From assembly GCA_016490735.1 (NCBI GenBank), contig JAEMWC010000034.1, forward strand, positions 510,001 to 574,000: a stretch of DNA of 64,000 bases, written 5' to 3'. The translations under genes and the position numbers were made by a program. Position 1 is the stretch's first letter, and the number at the start of each line of letters is the position of its first letter. Below the pieces are notes generated by a model. The model did not search any database, was not told the DNA's origin, and saw only the letters and a program-made list of their open reading frames with translations. Below are positions 1 to 11,200 of this stretch, piece by piece. The stretch comes from Pachyseris speciosa. Taxonomy: Eukaryota; Cnidaria; Anthozoa; Scleractinia; Pachyseridae.

Positions 1-406
1 ATGTAAAATCATCATCTTCAGTCGATGCCTTGCTGCGGTTGCCCATCCTATGTTGGAATACCAACTCCATTCGACTTAAAATACTGTTTCCTTGTTTGAA
101 AATAACATGGTACTATTCCTTTGAGTTATTAATCCATTTATTACAGGGATACCATACAATGAGTATGGTTATCATTAACATTAGAGAATACATCGTAAAA
201 CTATTCAAGCGCAACAAATCTATTCCTTCCTATCACGTCGAGTTTATGGCGAAATACCTGGTCTATCCCATATCACCAGGCTGTTTAAGCTTGGGTATGA
301 GCAACACAACACTTGTTTATGATATCATTATTTACCTCTTACGATCTCCATATGTCACTCACCATGCGGATCCGCGGATCCGCATGATCCGCCCGACGTA
401 GAACCC

Positions 407-715
407 CCATTCTATTAGCCTCCTTCGCAGCCGTTGTTTGTGTTGGTCCTATTCTCCCTCCCCACCAACGTCTGCTGAACCGAGCCGGACATTCCATTCC
501 AGGAACTGACCAATCACATCGCGGCTTTTAAATTTCGGTAGCTAAGTTCCCGTGGCCTCTTCGCGGCCGTTGTTTATGTCCGTTCTATTCTCCCTCCTGA
601 TTGGATACTCAGACACAATGGGAATGGAATGTTCGGCTCGGTTCAGCAGACGTTGGTGGGGAGGAAGAACTGGACTGACACGAACAACGGCTGCAAAGGA
701 GGTTACCATTCTATA
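407..715. repeat. Palindromic MITE-like hairpin
   Basis: Arms of about 90 bp at 410-500 and 620-715 are inverted copies: the left arm carries CCACCAACGTCTGCTGAACC and the right arm carries its complement, and both end near a CATTCTAT motif. There is no coding capacity. It looks like a non-autonomous DNA transposon. The first 400 bases of the window hold nothing else I recognise, apart from a small GGATCC-centred palindrome near 367-392. Confidence 0.6.
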
Positions 716-984
716 TACTACTCAAACAATTAGCCCCAATTACAAAGAAGAAACTGTATATCATACGAACCCAGCGTAACGTCTTCGGTGATTAACAATC
801 GGAAATGGAAACAATGATAATACACCCCTTCAGCTAGTCTTTATTTGTCTTGTATTGAATTTGCATATAGTCTGTAGGCAAGCTGTTTGGCTCGACAAAG
901 AACATAGAGGTTTCACCACACACTGTTGACCATGATGCTGCAGGTTATACTATAAATCTGCTGAGGTAGTACCATTCATTTTGG

Positions 985-1245
985 ATATACTAACTAATGA
1001 CGATGATGATGATGTTGATTGTGATAATGGTGGTGATGGTGGTGGCGATGATGGTGATTGTGATAATGGTGATGGTGGTGGTGATGGTGATGGCGATGTT
1101 AATTGTCATAATGATGGTGATGGTGGTTGTGGTGGTGAAGGTGGCGGTGATGGTGGTGGTAGTGATGTTGATGACGATGATGATGACGATGACGATAACG
1201 ACGACGACGACGACAATGATAATCATGATGATGATGATGATATGC
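985..1245. repeat. GAT/GGT-type microsatellite
   Basis: Imperfect repeats of GAT, GGT and GAC run for about 260 bp just upstream of the sulfotransferase first exon. They create Asp/Gly-rich and Met/Val-rich open frames that are products of the repeat. A second block of the same type lies at 1545-1675 in intron 1. Confidence 0.8.
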
Positions 1246-1342
1246 AGGTCATTTTCCATGTGTCATTAAATTTTTGTAATATAATGACGTTTTCTTTTAA
1301 AGTTGCATTGGTTTTATATTTAGATCTTGTGCTAAAACAACA

Positions 1343-1460
1343 ATGCAGCTTTCGCGCAAGAAACTCCTTCCTGTCTGCCTTATCGGCTTCTCTGTGATTA
1401 TGATGCTGGTTTCCCCCTTCTTCCATAAGAACAATGGAGGGCTGGATGCAATACCAAAAG
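1343..1460 (+). CDS. Sulfotransferase exon 1: start codon and membrane anchor
   Basis: The ATG opens 39 codons with a basic stretch (SRKK) followed by about 18 hydrophobic residues ending near MLVSPFF, typical of a signal anchor. The exon ends with one base of the next codon (phase 1) before a GTAATG donor. It lies inside longer open frames in other registers. I chose this one because its phase matches exon 2 and it supplies the anchor expected of the family. Confidence 0.75.
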
Positions 1461-1627
1461 GTAATGTTATGACCGAGTTATTAATCAAATCTGATTTCAT
1501 CGGTTGCTTTTAGGAGTCTAACTATTAGGTGATGAAGGTGGTGATTGTGACAAGAGATAGATAATGATGATCATGATGATCGTGATGGTGATGATGGTGA
1601 TGGTGACAGTTATTGTGGGCGCGATGA

Positions 1628-1661
<34 letters not shown>

Positions 1662-4600
1662 GGTGGTGGTGATGGCGGATTAAAGATGACAGCTGTCGGG
1701 ATCCTTCGGGAGTAATCCTCAGCAGTACGACATCATCCTCCCTTCTAGTTCTAGATAAACCAGGTTGAGCTTCCTTAAGCTCATAACAACGGCAATAACG
1801 ACGAAGATGACATGAACCATAACAATGACGCGCAAACAAGATGATTTATCTCGTTTTCGTTGTTAAAGGTGTATTCGAATGAATATAAGGGTCACTACTT
1901 TTTATAAAGTTTCTTTAAGCGTTGCATTTTAATTATTTGGTGTCTCAACTTGAATGCCGGTTTTAATGCTACTTCCCTGATTTCCTTTCAGAGGAGACTC
2001 GTTCCTTGTCAGCTGCAGACAAACTTTTCCAAGTGTGCGATTGAGTAGAAACGTTTGTTCTGTTCATTGGTTACCCTCGTAGCAGCCATAGTTTAATAGG
2101 CGCCTTATTGGACGCTCACCCAGAGATTGTTATCCCGCATGAGTATGATATCCTGGGCAGATGGAATGAATTCAGGTCGGTAAATGTTCGAAGTAAAAAC
2201 CAGAAAAAATATATGGTCTTTCATGCGCTTCAGCAGTTATCCGAGGAGCAAGCTATGTTTGATATTCGCGCTAACAACTCTCTACTTGGACCGTCAAAGT
2301 ACACATACAATGTCCCTGGGTTATGGCAAGGAAGTTATCACAAAAGGATAAAGGTAAAGATAGGTTCCTAATTATATAACCAGTTTGTTGATTGAAAAAA
2401 TATACTCTACACCTTCGATACGGGCGTTTACAATGGCGGGCCGAAGGCTCGCCATAGTAACGCCCATACAGATCTCACGCGAATATTTCATCGTACTTGT
2501 GAAATGAAACAGTAGATTGTGTCTATCATGTTAATCATTAGAAATCTATATCAAATGTTAATTCATACTAATTAGCTGAGCAGGACTCCCTTAGTTTGCA
2601 TTGGGGTTTACAGAGGTGTTCATGTGACTCAAATACTACCCGTAGATTAATAATTCGTGTGAATTATTAATGAATTTTACAATAATATTTATTTATCCAC
2701 TTCAGGAAAACCCGGTTTTTTGAAATTTTGATGGGTTAAAAAAAGAATACGATTTAGAGCAAAAAAGTAGTGCGATTCGTGAATAAATTGCACTGTGTAG
2801 AGCCAATCGGGTTGCAAGGATTACCGGTGATTTCAAAATCGGTGCCATAAGAGAGGTTAACACGTCAAGCGCATCATTAAGAAATTTGAAGCTCAGTTAA
2901 AGCCGATGTAGACAGCACAATTTTTGCTTACGACTGCCGTATGTGGTTAGCTCGCGCCACCACTGCAACACGAATCGCGTCTTCTTTAAATCAGACCTAA
3001 GACATCTTCACGACAGACAGTGCACAACACGAATAATGTCCCAGCGTTTATAAAACCATGTAGAAGTCATCGGTGAAGGCAATATCGAATGACCGGTGCT
3101 GCATACAAGTTTTGCAAGGAGCCAGAAGCGCGCGCTACAGCGTCAGTCGTTGTAAAGGCCGTAGCGTCTATATTTAACAATTATCCTGCTAAATCGCGCA
3201 GAATATCGCCCGATACTCCGATATTCTGCAAGATTGAGCAGGATAATTGTTTTATTATTCAATGCATAACTGACAAAGCAAAATATTTCTGCTTTTATTG
3301 CAAAAATAGATGGAAAAGTCGCCATTTTTCTCGCGACACACAAAATTACGTATATCGCAGGATATCTGTTGAGTACGCACGGCAAATATTGAGCGCGCTA
3401 TGACCATATTTGGACATTGTTACAATCTGTAATAATAACGACGTTTACGTCACCATTTTTGCTATGTATGGCTACTCGCATCATGCCAAATGTAACTCTT
3501 AACCGACCCCTAGGGAAAATTCTATCATGGCTTCGGTATGGGCGAAGATTTAAATTTTCCGCTGGTAGAGCAATTGGAAATTTTGAACATCAAGGGCATT
3601 TAACGTATTATTATATTTTTCCACCGCTCATGGGATTGGTTCAGAATGACCTTTTAGTAATACATAAAATATGAGCGGGAGACCTTTATGGGCAGTTAAA
3701 ACGGCGAGCCGCAGGCGAGCCGTTTTAAAGCCCATAAAGGTCTCACGCGAATATTTTATGTTACTTGTGAAATGAAACAATAGATTGTGTTTGTCGTGTT
3801 TGTAATGTTAATCAGTAGAGATCTGTATGAAAGTTAATGCATACTAATTAGCGGAGCAGGACACTTTTATGAAAGTTAATGATTTTTTGGGGTTTAGAGA
3901 GGTATACATGTGACTCAAATACTACCCGTAGATTGGTCGTCAGTCTTATGAATTATTAATGAATTTTACAATGGTCTTTTTAGCACTCGGTAATAAAGCC
4001 TATTGTTCACGAATTTGCTCTGCTTTTCTTGATACGTCAGAAACACTTGACATCTTGTTTTTTGAAAGCAAAAAGGACTGGATTACGCTACAATAGACAG
4101 GCACAGATACTCCGTTGAAGGCGAGCAAAATACAACTGTATGTAAAAGTAAGTGTTATATACATGATTTCATTGGCAGGTTATCGGTGACAAGAAAGGAG
4201 GCATGACATCCAAAATCTTAACCAACTGGAGTAACATAAATATTGTGGAAGAAATTCGCGAAATTGTTCAAGTACCAATCAAATTCATCCACGTCACCAG
4301 GAACCCATTTGATAACATAGCAACCATGACTCTTCGCCATACGGGATCACGCGATAAAGTGAGAAGTGAAGACGCAGAAAAGGTGAGAGATGGCCGGAGC
4401 GAATGAAAGAGGCGAAGGGTGAACGCTGAGAAAGAAGGGATATGGAGCAAAGACAGTGAGTTGGAAGAAAAACAAATAGAGGGCGAGGGAGTTCAGGAAG
4501 GGAAGAAGAAAAGAAGGAAGGAAGGGAGGAAGGGGGTGGGGGGGGGGAGAGGGAGAAATGAAGGGAGATAAAATAAATATATTTATTAAAAACTGAACTA

Positions 4601-7600
4601 CGGATATCAGATTTCCAGCATTTTCATTGGCTAGCCGGACACAGGCTCTCATCTCATGTACCTGCACTACCTTATATGGTCAATGAACGCTTCAGCAGCG
4701 CTAAGAAAATTTTCAGGGCTGTTGATGTTTAGCAAATAGCAAAACGCACTTTTATTTACGGAGATACCGAAAGAGTTTTTGAACTCAACTAAACGAAATT
4801 GAAAATATTTATTCAACAACAAGTGTCGACGTCACCAATCTGTAACTATGCTCACAGACCGGTCTGTTCAAAATAAACTGAACAAACAGACCTTTAGCTA
4901 AAATTTGCAGGAATAATTTAATCCACTATTGAAAATCTTTCCAGCGATTAGTGACACTTTTGAAAAAATTAACACACGTTAAAAATGTTCTGACCTGCAC
5001 TTGATGCAACGTATCAATCACCAGCTTCAAATTTCAGGTTACAGATAAGATGTTTTGTAAAAAATGAGAAGAATCGCCGTTCTTGTTTTTTTGTTATTCT
5101 GTTCGGCCGCGGTTCCAGTTTTTCTTCCACGCATTGAGACAAATTTCTATAAGCCATTTCTTGAAGCATAAACTGGACATTTGTCTTGCTTATCCCTAAT
5201 ATATCTTGTTTCCGACCAGGTCTGGTGAGACAATGTTCCAGTCCATCAAAGTAAATTGAAATTGTGTCGTCATTTCGATGAAATTCGCCCATGGTGCTGT
5301 TGTTTTGATGGATTACAAATTCGCTTCCTTCGGCTCGTACATCTTCGTGAAAGTCATTCACCTCTTTTGAACAATGACTGAACATTTTCACCAAACTACT
5401 GACCATTTAAAGCCATTCAGAGCAAATAAACTCTGCACTTTTTCCAAAAAGGACCCTAAACTGAAGTTTCAACGTTGTTCTCGGACAGTTTCATTGAATT
5501 CATTCAACTTTGCTCGGAAACTTTGCAACACATCGAAAGGTTTTCGCGCCCATTTTTGTTTAGTCGTGTGATGGACAAAAGTTTCCTTTTTGGTTTTCTC
5601 TTTCTCCGAGTTCCTTTTCTTCCACTTTTTTCTTTGTTCAGATTCTGAATACCCTGGGTGCCAGAGGTTATTTTTTTCGTTTGAAGGAGGGAATTTACGC
5701 GGCGAAGCCGCAGCAACGAGGCGCAAAGCGCCGAGAGGAAAAAAATAACCTCTGGTCGCACGAATGCTGAACCTCATTTCCGTGCAGTTTCGTGTATCAG
5801 ATAAGCAACCAAACCGGTTTTCATCGGCGGGATACATGGTGTCTGGTTGTTATCAGGATCATTTTTGACATTTCTGACATCAGATCGTTATGAACAATCG
5901 GCGCGTGTTGCAGCGAACCGTGAAAACTTATCGGTATGCTGGAAAATGTTGAGGAAGGTTATTACGCCGGTTAAAATTGTCCGTTCATTCGTCGACGATT
6001 TTTTGCAGGGTTTGTAACACGAGTTAGATAGTTTATGACTACGGGAAATTAAATTCATTCCATGGCGAAAATGCGAAGAAGCTAAACGTGTCAAACCGTT
6101 GTGGCGCGATTATCCGATGTTTTAGGATTTCCTGTTTGTAACTTTGTAAACAAGATGATGCCTCTTCTCGGTTCTGCACAAAATGCATACGAGAGTTGGA
6201 AAAAGTTAGAAAACTTAAATGGAGCCTTGGAAAATTTCAGAAATCAAGCACACCCTTGCTTTGTAGGAATTTTCGCCACCTTTCCTCCTGAATAATAAGC
6301 TCTGGATTTGTAAATATTATATTATGCTTTAACACATTTACGTCGTCAACCAGAACGCTATAATAACCAAGAGAGCAGGCTGCAATACCGCTATCGGCAA
6401 GCTCTTGAATGTGTGAGTAAATAAGGGCAGCTAGAGAGTGGGCAGATCACCAAAAGGACATGTAGATCATGTAGACTGGCGCAAATTGCTGGAACAATTT
6501 CAAAGATTAAGGATTTATCACAACTCGTCGGTAAAACAGCCAACGCATCCTTACGGCTTAGGAACGCCAACAACGCTTCTTTTTGCACTGGAAATTTGGA
6601 CTCCAATGAACAGCAGTTCGAAACGCAGAAAAGCGATCGTTGAGAGCAGCCGCCATAATTTTACGGATATATTTTCTGTCCAAACCGGTTTGTCGGCTGG
6701 GAAGCCACGCTTTTCCTAAGCCAATCAGAGTTGTTGTTTATTTGAAGAACCAATCAGCAGACTAGGACAAATTCTGTCCCAAGGAAATGAGTTTCTCGGC
6801 TCGTGCGACCAGAGGCCCGTCTCTCGCCTTCTATTTTGGCTTTTCAGGGATATTTATTTTTTTCAACGGGCTCTGGAGCCAGGGTAGATTCTGAATTATG
6901 CATCGTAGAGTTTTTAATAAAACAATTATTCTACTCGGGCTTGCTAGATATGAAATGATTATAACCAACTCGGCGCTACGTGCCTCGTTGGTTATTTATC
7001 ACTTCATATCCAGCGCACCTTCGTAGAATAATTGTTAATTAGCCAAGCCTAAAAGCGGAGCTCCACGATTATTATTTTTTTGCTGGTATTGAGGAACTTC
7101 GCATGGTTTTCCTTGCGCCAATATTTTATCTTTAGAGCAGTCAACAGGAATTGACCGCGGTTCAAAAACCTCAAAACATTACAAGAAAACAATACACAAC
7201 GCCCATCTTTGTTCGAAAACAAATTTAACAATAAAAAAACGATCAAACATTTTCACCCAACATCGTGTTTGACCGTTTAGCCACCTCTCTCAACATTGCA
7301 TTTATTCTTAAATGGCTTTCCATGTTTGATCTAGATCAAACATTTTCATCCAACATTAAAGTAGTATTCTTTCTAATTTTACATAGAAATCGAGTAGACT
7401 CGATGCCCGACTGCCGGGCATCTAGCATTTTAAAAGCTGTGCCCGTGAGTGAAGATTCCAAAGAATATGCTTTGTGTAAGCACGAAAAATTAATGCACTA
7501 AAATACCAAAACCTTCCTTATTAATTATTTAATAATATACATGAAAAAATTTCTCGATTCTGATTGGCTAAGAGAAATGCAGTTTTTAGGAAACACCGGT

Positions 7601-8234
7601 GCAGAAAAAAAGGTAATTCGGTGCAGAAAAAAGGAAATACAGTGCAAAACAAGGTAAAAAACTGAGGATTCTGATTGGTTGATAAACAAAGGCGCTGCGA
7701 TTGAGCCAATCAAATGCGGCCTCTGAATGGCGCAAAGTCTGAAGAGCTGCAAGCGACTCTGCGAGCCAAAACAATGGCTGGCTTTTTGAGCAGGTTTTCT
7801 TTCTTCGTGACCGCAATAACAGCAGAGAAGCTGCAAAACAGCTCAAAAAAGGAGAAACGGCTGTGAAAAGCACTGTATGTTAGCTGTCTGTTTGGAAACA
7901 GTGGTGTCCAGAGAAGGGAATTACCGACGTAATTGGAATTACGAGTCCGTTGATGGAGTGACGCCGAGATTAATAAACAAACAAGGACAAACAAGGCGAA
8001 GATAACGAACTAGAAAGCCTGAAGGTAATAATTACAGTGCTTAATGACACTTAGCAAACAAAGTAGCCTTATAGCTATAGCCTGTAATTGTTTAGCCAGT
8101 TTTTACAGCTAAAAACGCTTTAAAAACATCGAGAAAACTGTTGTTTTGGTTCACCTTATCTTCGTTGCGTTGCTTCTGCAACGTTAAGAAGCTATCTCGC
8201 AATTTTTTCATGTATATTATTAATAAGTAATCAC

Positions 8235-8270
<36 letters not shown>

Positions 8271-11200
8271 TTGTAATTTTTTTCAAAGACCACAAATTGC
8301 ACTCGCCCTACGGGCTCGTGCAATTTTGTGAGTCTTTGAAAAAAATTACTCGTGCTTATTTATTCCAAATTGCACTCGAAATCATGTGATTACCTATACA
8401 AATATTATTATTAAATGCTCAGCGGAGGTTTGGACAATACGTTTTGTGGATATTTCCCGAGAGCTGATCAGTCACATCACGCTCGGTGTCAATCAGAACT
8501 TGAATATATTTGAAGTCTGTGTCGAAACTATGAAGATTTCACTCTATGCCCAGGCTCGACAGTTGCCTCTACTTGTAAATCGCTTCAGTTTTCTAAACAA
8601 CGTCCTGATGTTTTTACAAAACTTAAATGAGATATTTTGTGGAAATTGCTGCAATTGGACGTGAATTTCCGACTGCCGGACATCTAGTATCCGTGAGTCA
8701 AGATTCTAAAGAATATGCTTAATGCAAGCTCGGAGAATTTGTCCACAACAATACTAAACCTTTATTTAAAATCGCTTGGCATTTCTGAACAAACACTTAA
8801 TACTCTGGTGAGGTTTCGTTGACAATTTCTGCAGATATTCATCGGGAGTTGACTCAGAGTGTCAGAACTTGAATACTTTCTAAATGTCGACAACATTGAG
8901 ATTTCACTCTATGCCCAAACTCGACAGTCGCTTCGCTACTTTTTGAACCCAAGGCAATATTTGCAATCGCTTGAGATTTCTAAACAAATATCTTATGTTC
9001 TTGGAGGAATTAAACGAGCTATTTCAAGAAAATTGGTCAAAATTTCTGACTGCGGGTACTGATCTAGTTTTTTGAAATCAATTCCCAGCTGCCGGGTATC
9101 CAGACACGTCGTATGTTTGACAACTGACGATGTTGGATGAAAATGTGTTATCGTTTAGCCGGAGCTTTAATCCTTAATTTTACGAGGACTCATTGCGATT
9201 ACGTGTTAATAAGATAAGGGCAAAAGTTTCTTAACGCTGTTGAGGCACCGAGGTCGAAAAACAGTCAGCCAAGCCAAGTAAAAAGACTCGTTCGCTTGCA
9301 AAACAACGTAACAAAACAAACAAACAATTCAACTACTTCTTTGAGTCCAAAACGAGTACAGATAATTGTTATTTATATCCAGTCGAGAGCAAAATACAAG
9401 TTTCATTCCTGAACAAATAAAACTGAGTAACAACGATTAACCCAAATGTTAAGCTTCGATAAATGGTTCCACGGTTATTGGCGCCATATTAGAGAGATTA
9501 AGCAACACGTTTACGCCAAACGGCAAACGGCAACATTGAAACTTTTGCCGTCTGTACAGCTGTCTGTACAGTAGAGTGAAAATATTTTTATTTGCAGTGA
9601 AAAGTAAAACACATTCATTGTCTATTTTTGTGTGATTTATTTAAGAATTACAAGATGAGAATAAAAAATCAGAGGTAATCTTTGCCGTTTGCCGTCTACC
9701 GTAAACGTCATGCTTAAACTCTCTATTAACTGTGGGGCAAACGTGGCTAAAATTACAGTAAATGTATGGGATTTTGACCGACTCTGAACCGCTGTAACGC
9801 CGCTAAAAAAAGGCGGATTTCCAACATTTGCCACTACTTTTAAAGGTTTTATTGATATCGTTCATTCAATAGAAAATAAGGCCATTAACGAAGGTACGAC
9901 GTCTGTAAATTAGAATGATAAATCTTCTCATGTGGCTTCTAAATTCGCGGTAATTTGCATAATTTTGATTAGAGAGGTTTGTATGAAATCTTCGTTTACG
10001 GTCGTTGTAGCCTGAATCTGTTCTTTATACCTCATGAAAATAATGTCAGTAATAATGTCTTTTGAAAGACATTTTCTGAAATCCGCCTCTTTTTAGCGGT
10101 GTTACAGCGGTTTAAAGTCGGTCAAAATCCCATACATTTATTGTAATTTTAGCCGCGTTTGCCCCCCAGTTAATATGGCGCCAATAACCGTGGAACCATC
10201 TATTTATTTAATTTACCTCACTGTCCTGTGTTGTAGAGGTTTCTACCACTTGAAAATACGTAAGCTTCAGTAAAGTAAAAACAAGCATCCGCAAAAATAG
10301 CAAACGGTTTGTCCAAAGAAAGAGCTTCTTCCCAGAGTTTGAGCTGCTCGTTCCTCCCATTAATGCCGGTGAACTGTTAAGTGACCTTGCTTGGTGAGAT
10401 GCAAATGCCGCGATAAAGTGAAAGCCCTTGAAGCGTTGAATTATTTTGTTTTCCGTCAACCACACAATCGATCCAAGTTTGAAGCTTTTCCTGAGAAAAA
10501 TATTTCGCTCTTCCTTTTGTCACTTGAAAATTCACCTTCCAGAGTATCTTTTGACAAGTTCTTGATTGTTATGCCTTTTACGCAAATTAAAAGACAAACT
10601 TCGATCGAAGAAAATGAAAAAACCAACTGAATGTGAAATTACGAGCCGCAAAAAGCACGCGAAAAATTAAGCCTCGTTTTGGTTTGGGTGTCCCACACCT
10701 GGCTTGAGCCTGCGAGCAAATCGAAAGCAAGTACCTGCTCAGCGGTCAACTTCAAAAAACACCTGACCTCGATGAGGTCTTAACTTGAGCCCGCGATATG
10801 GTCAGGTGACACTGGTCAGCGGATACCTTGTTTTGACAGGTGTCAATTGGCTATAAGATTGATGTCCAGTATCAAAGACGGACGCTGTAAACTAGCTGGT
10901 CAGCTGGGCCAGGTGGAGTAATGCCGCCATGTTGGATTATTATGATCATTTTTAGGATATTATTAATTATTGTGCGACTCCGTCGTCGTCGTCGTCGTCG
11001 TGCGGTCGCGCCCACAAGCAATACCGCTAGCCATTTTTACCATGAGAAAAGCAGTTGACGGCTTTCTATAGGTATGGTGCTCCGCTTTGCGGCCCTGCGG
11101 GCCGCAGGAGCTCCGCTATAAGTATGGTGTTCCGCTTGGCGCCCCTTCGGGCCGCCGGAGCTCCGCTATAAGGGATAAAGGAGGAAAAAGAGGGAGGGGA

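Noticed and set aside
981..1397. Asp/Gly-rich open frame
   Set aside because: Made by a GAT/GGT microsatellite; the true first exon of the sulfotransferase overlaps its end in another frame.
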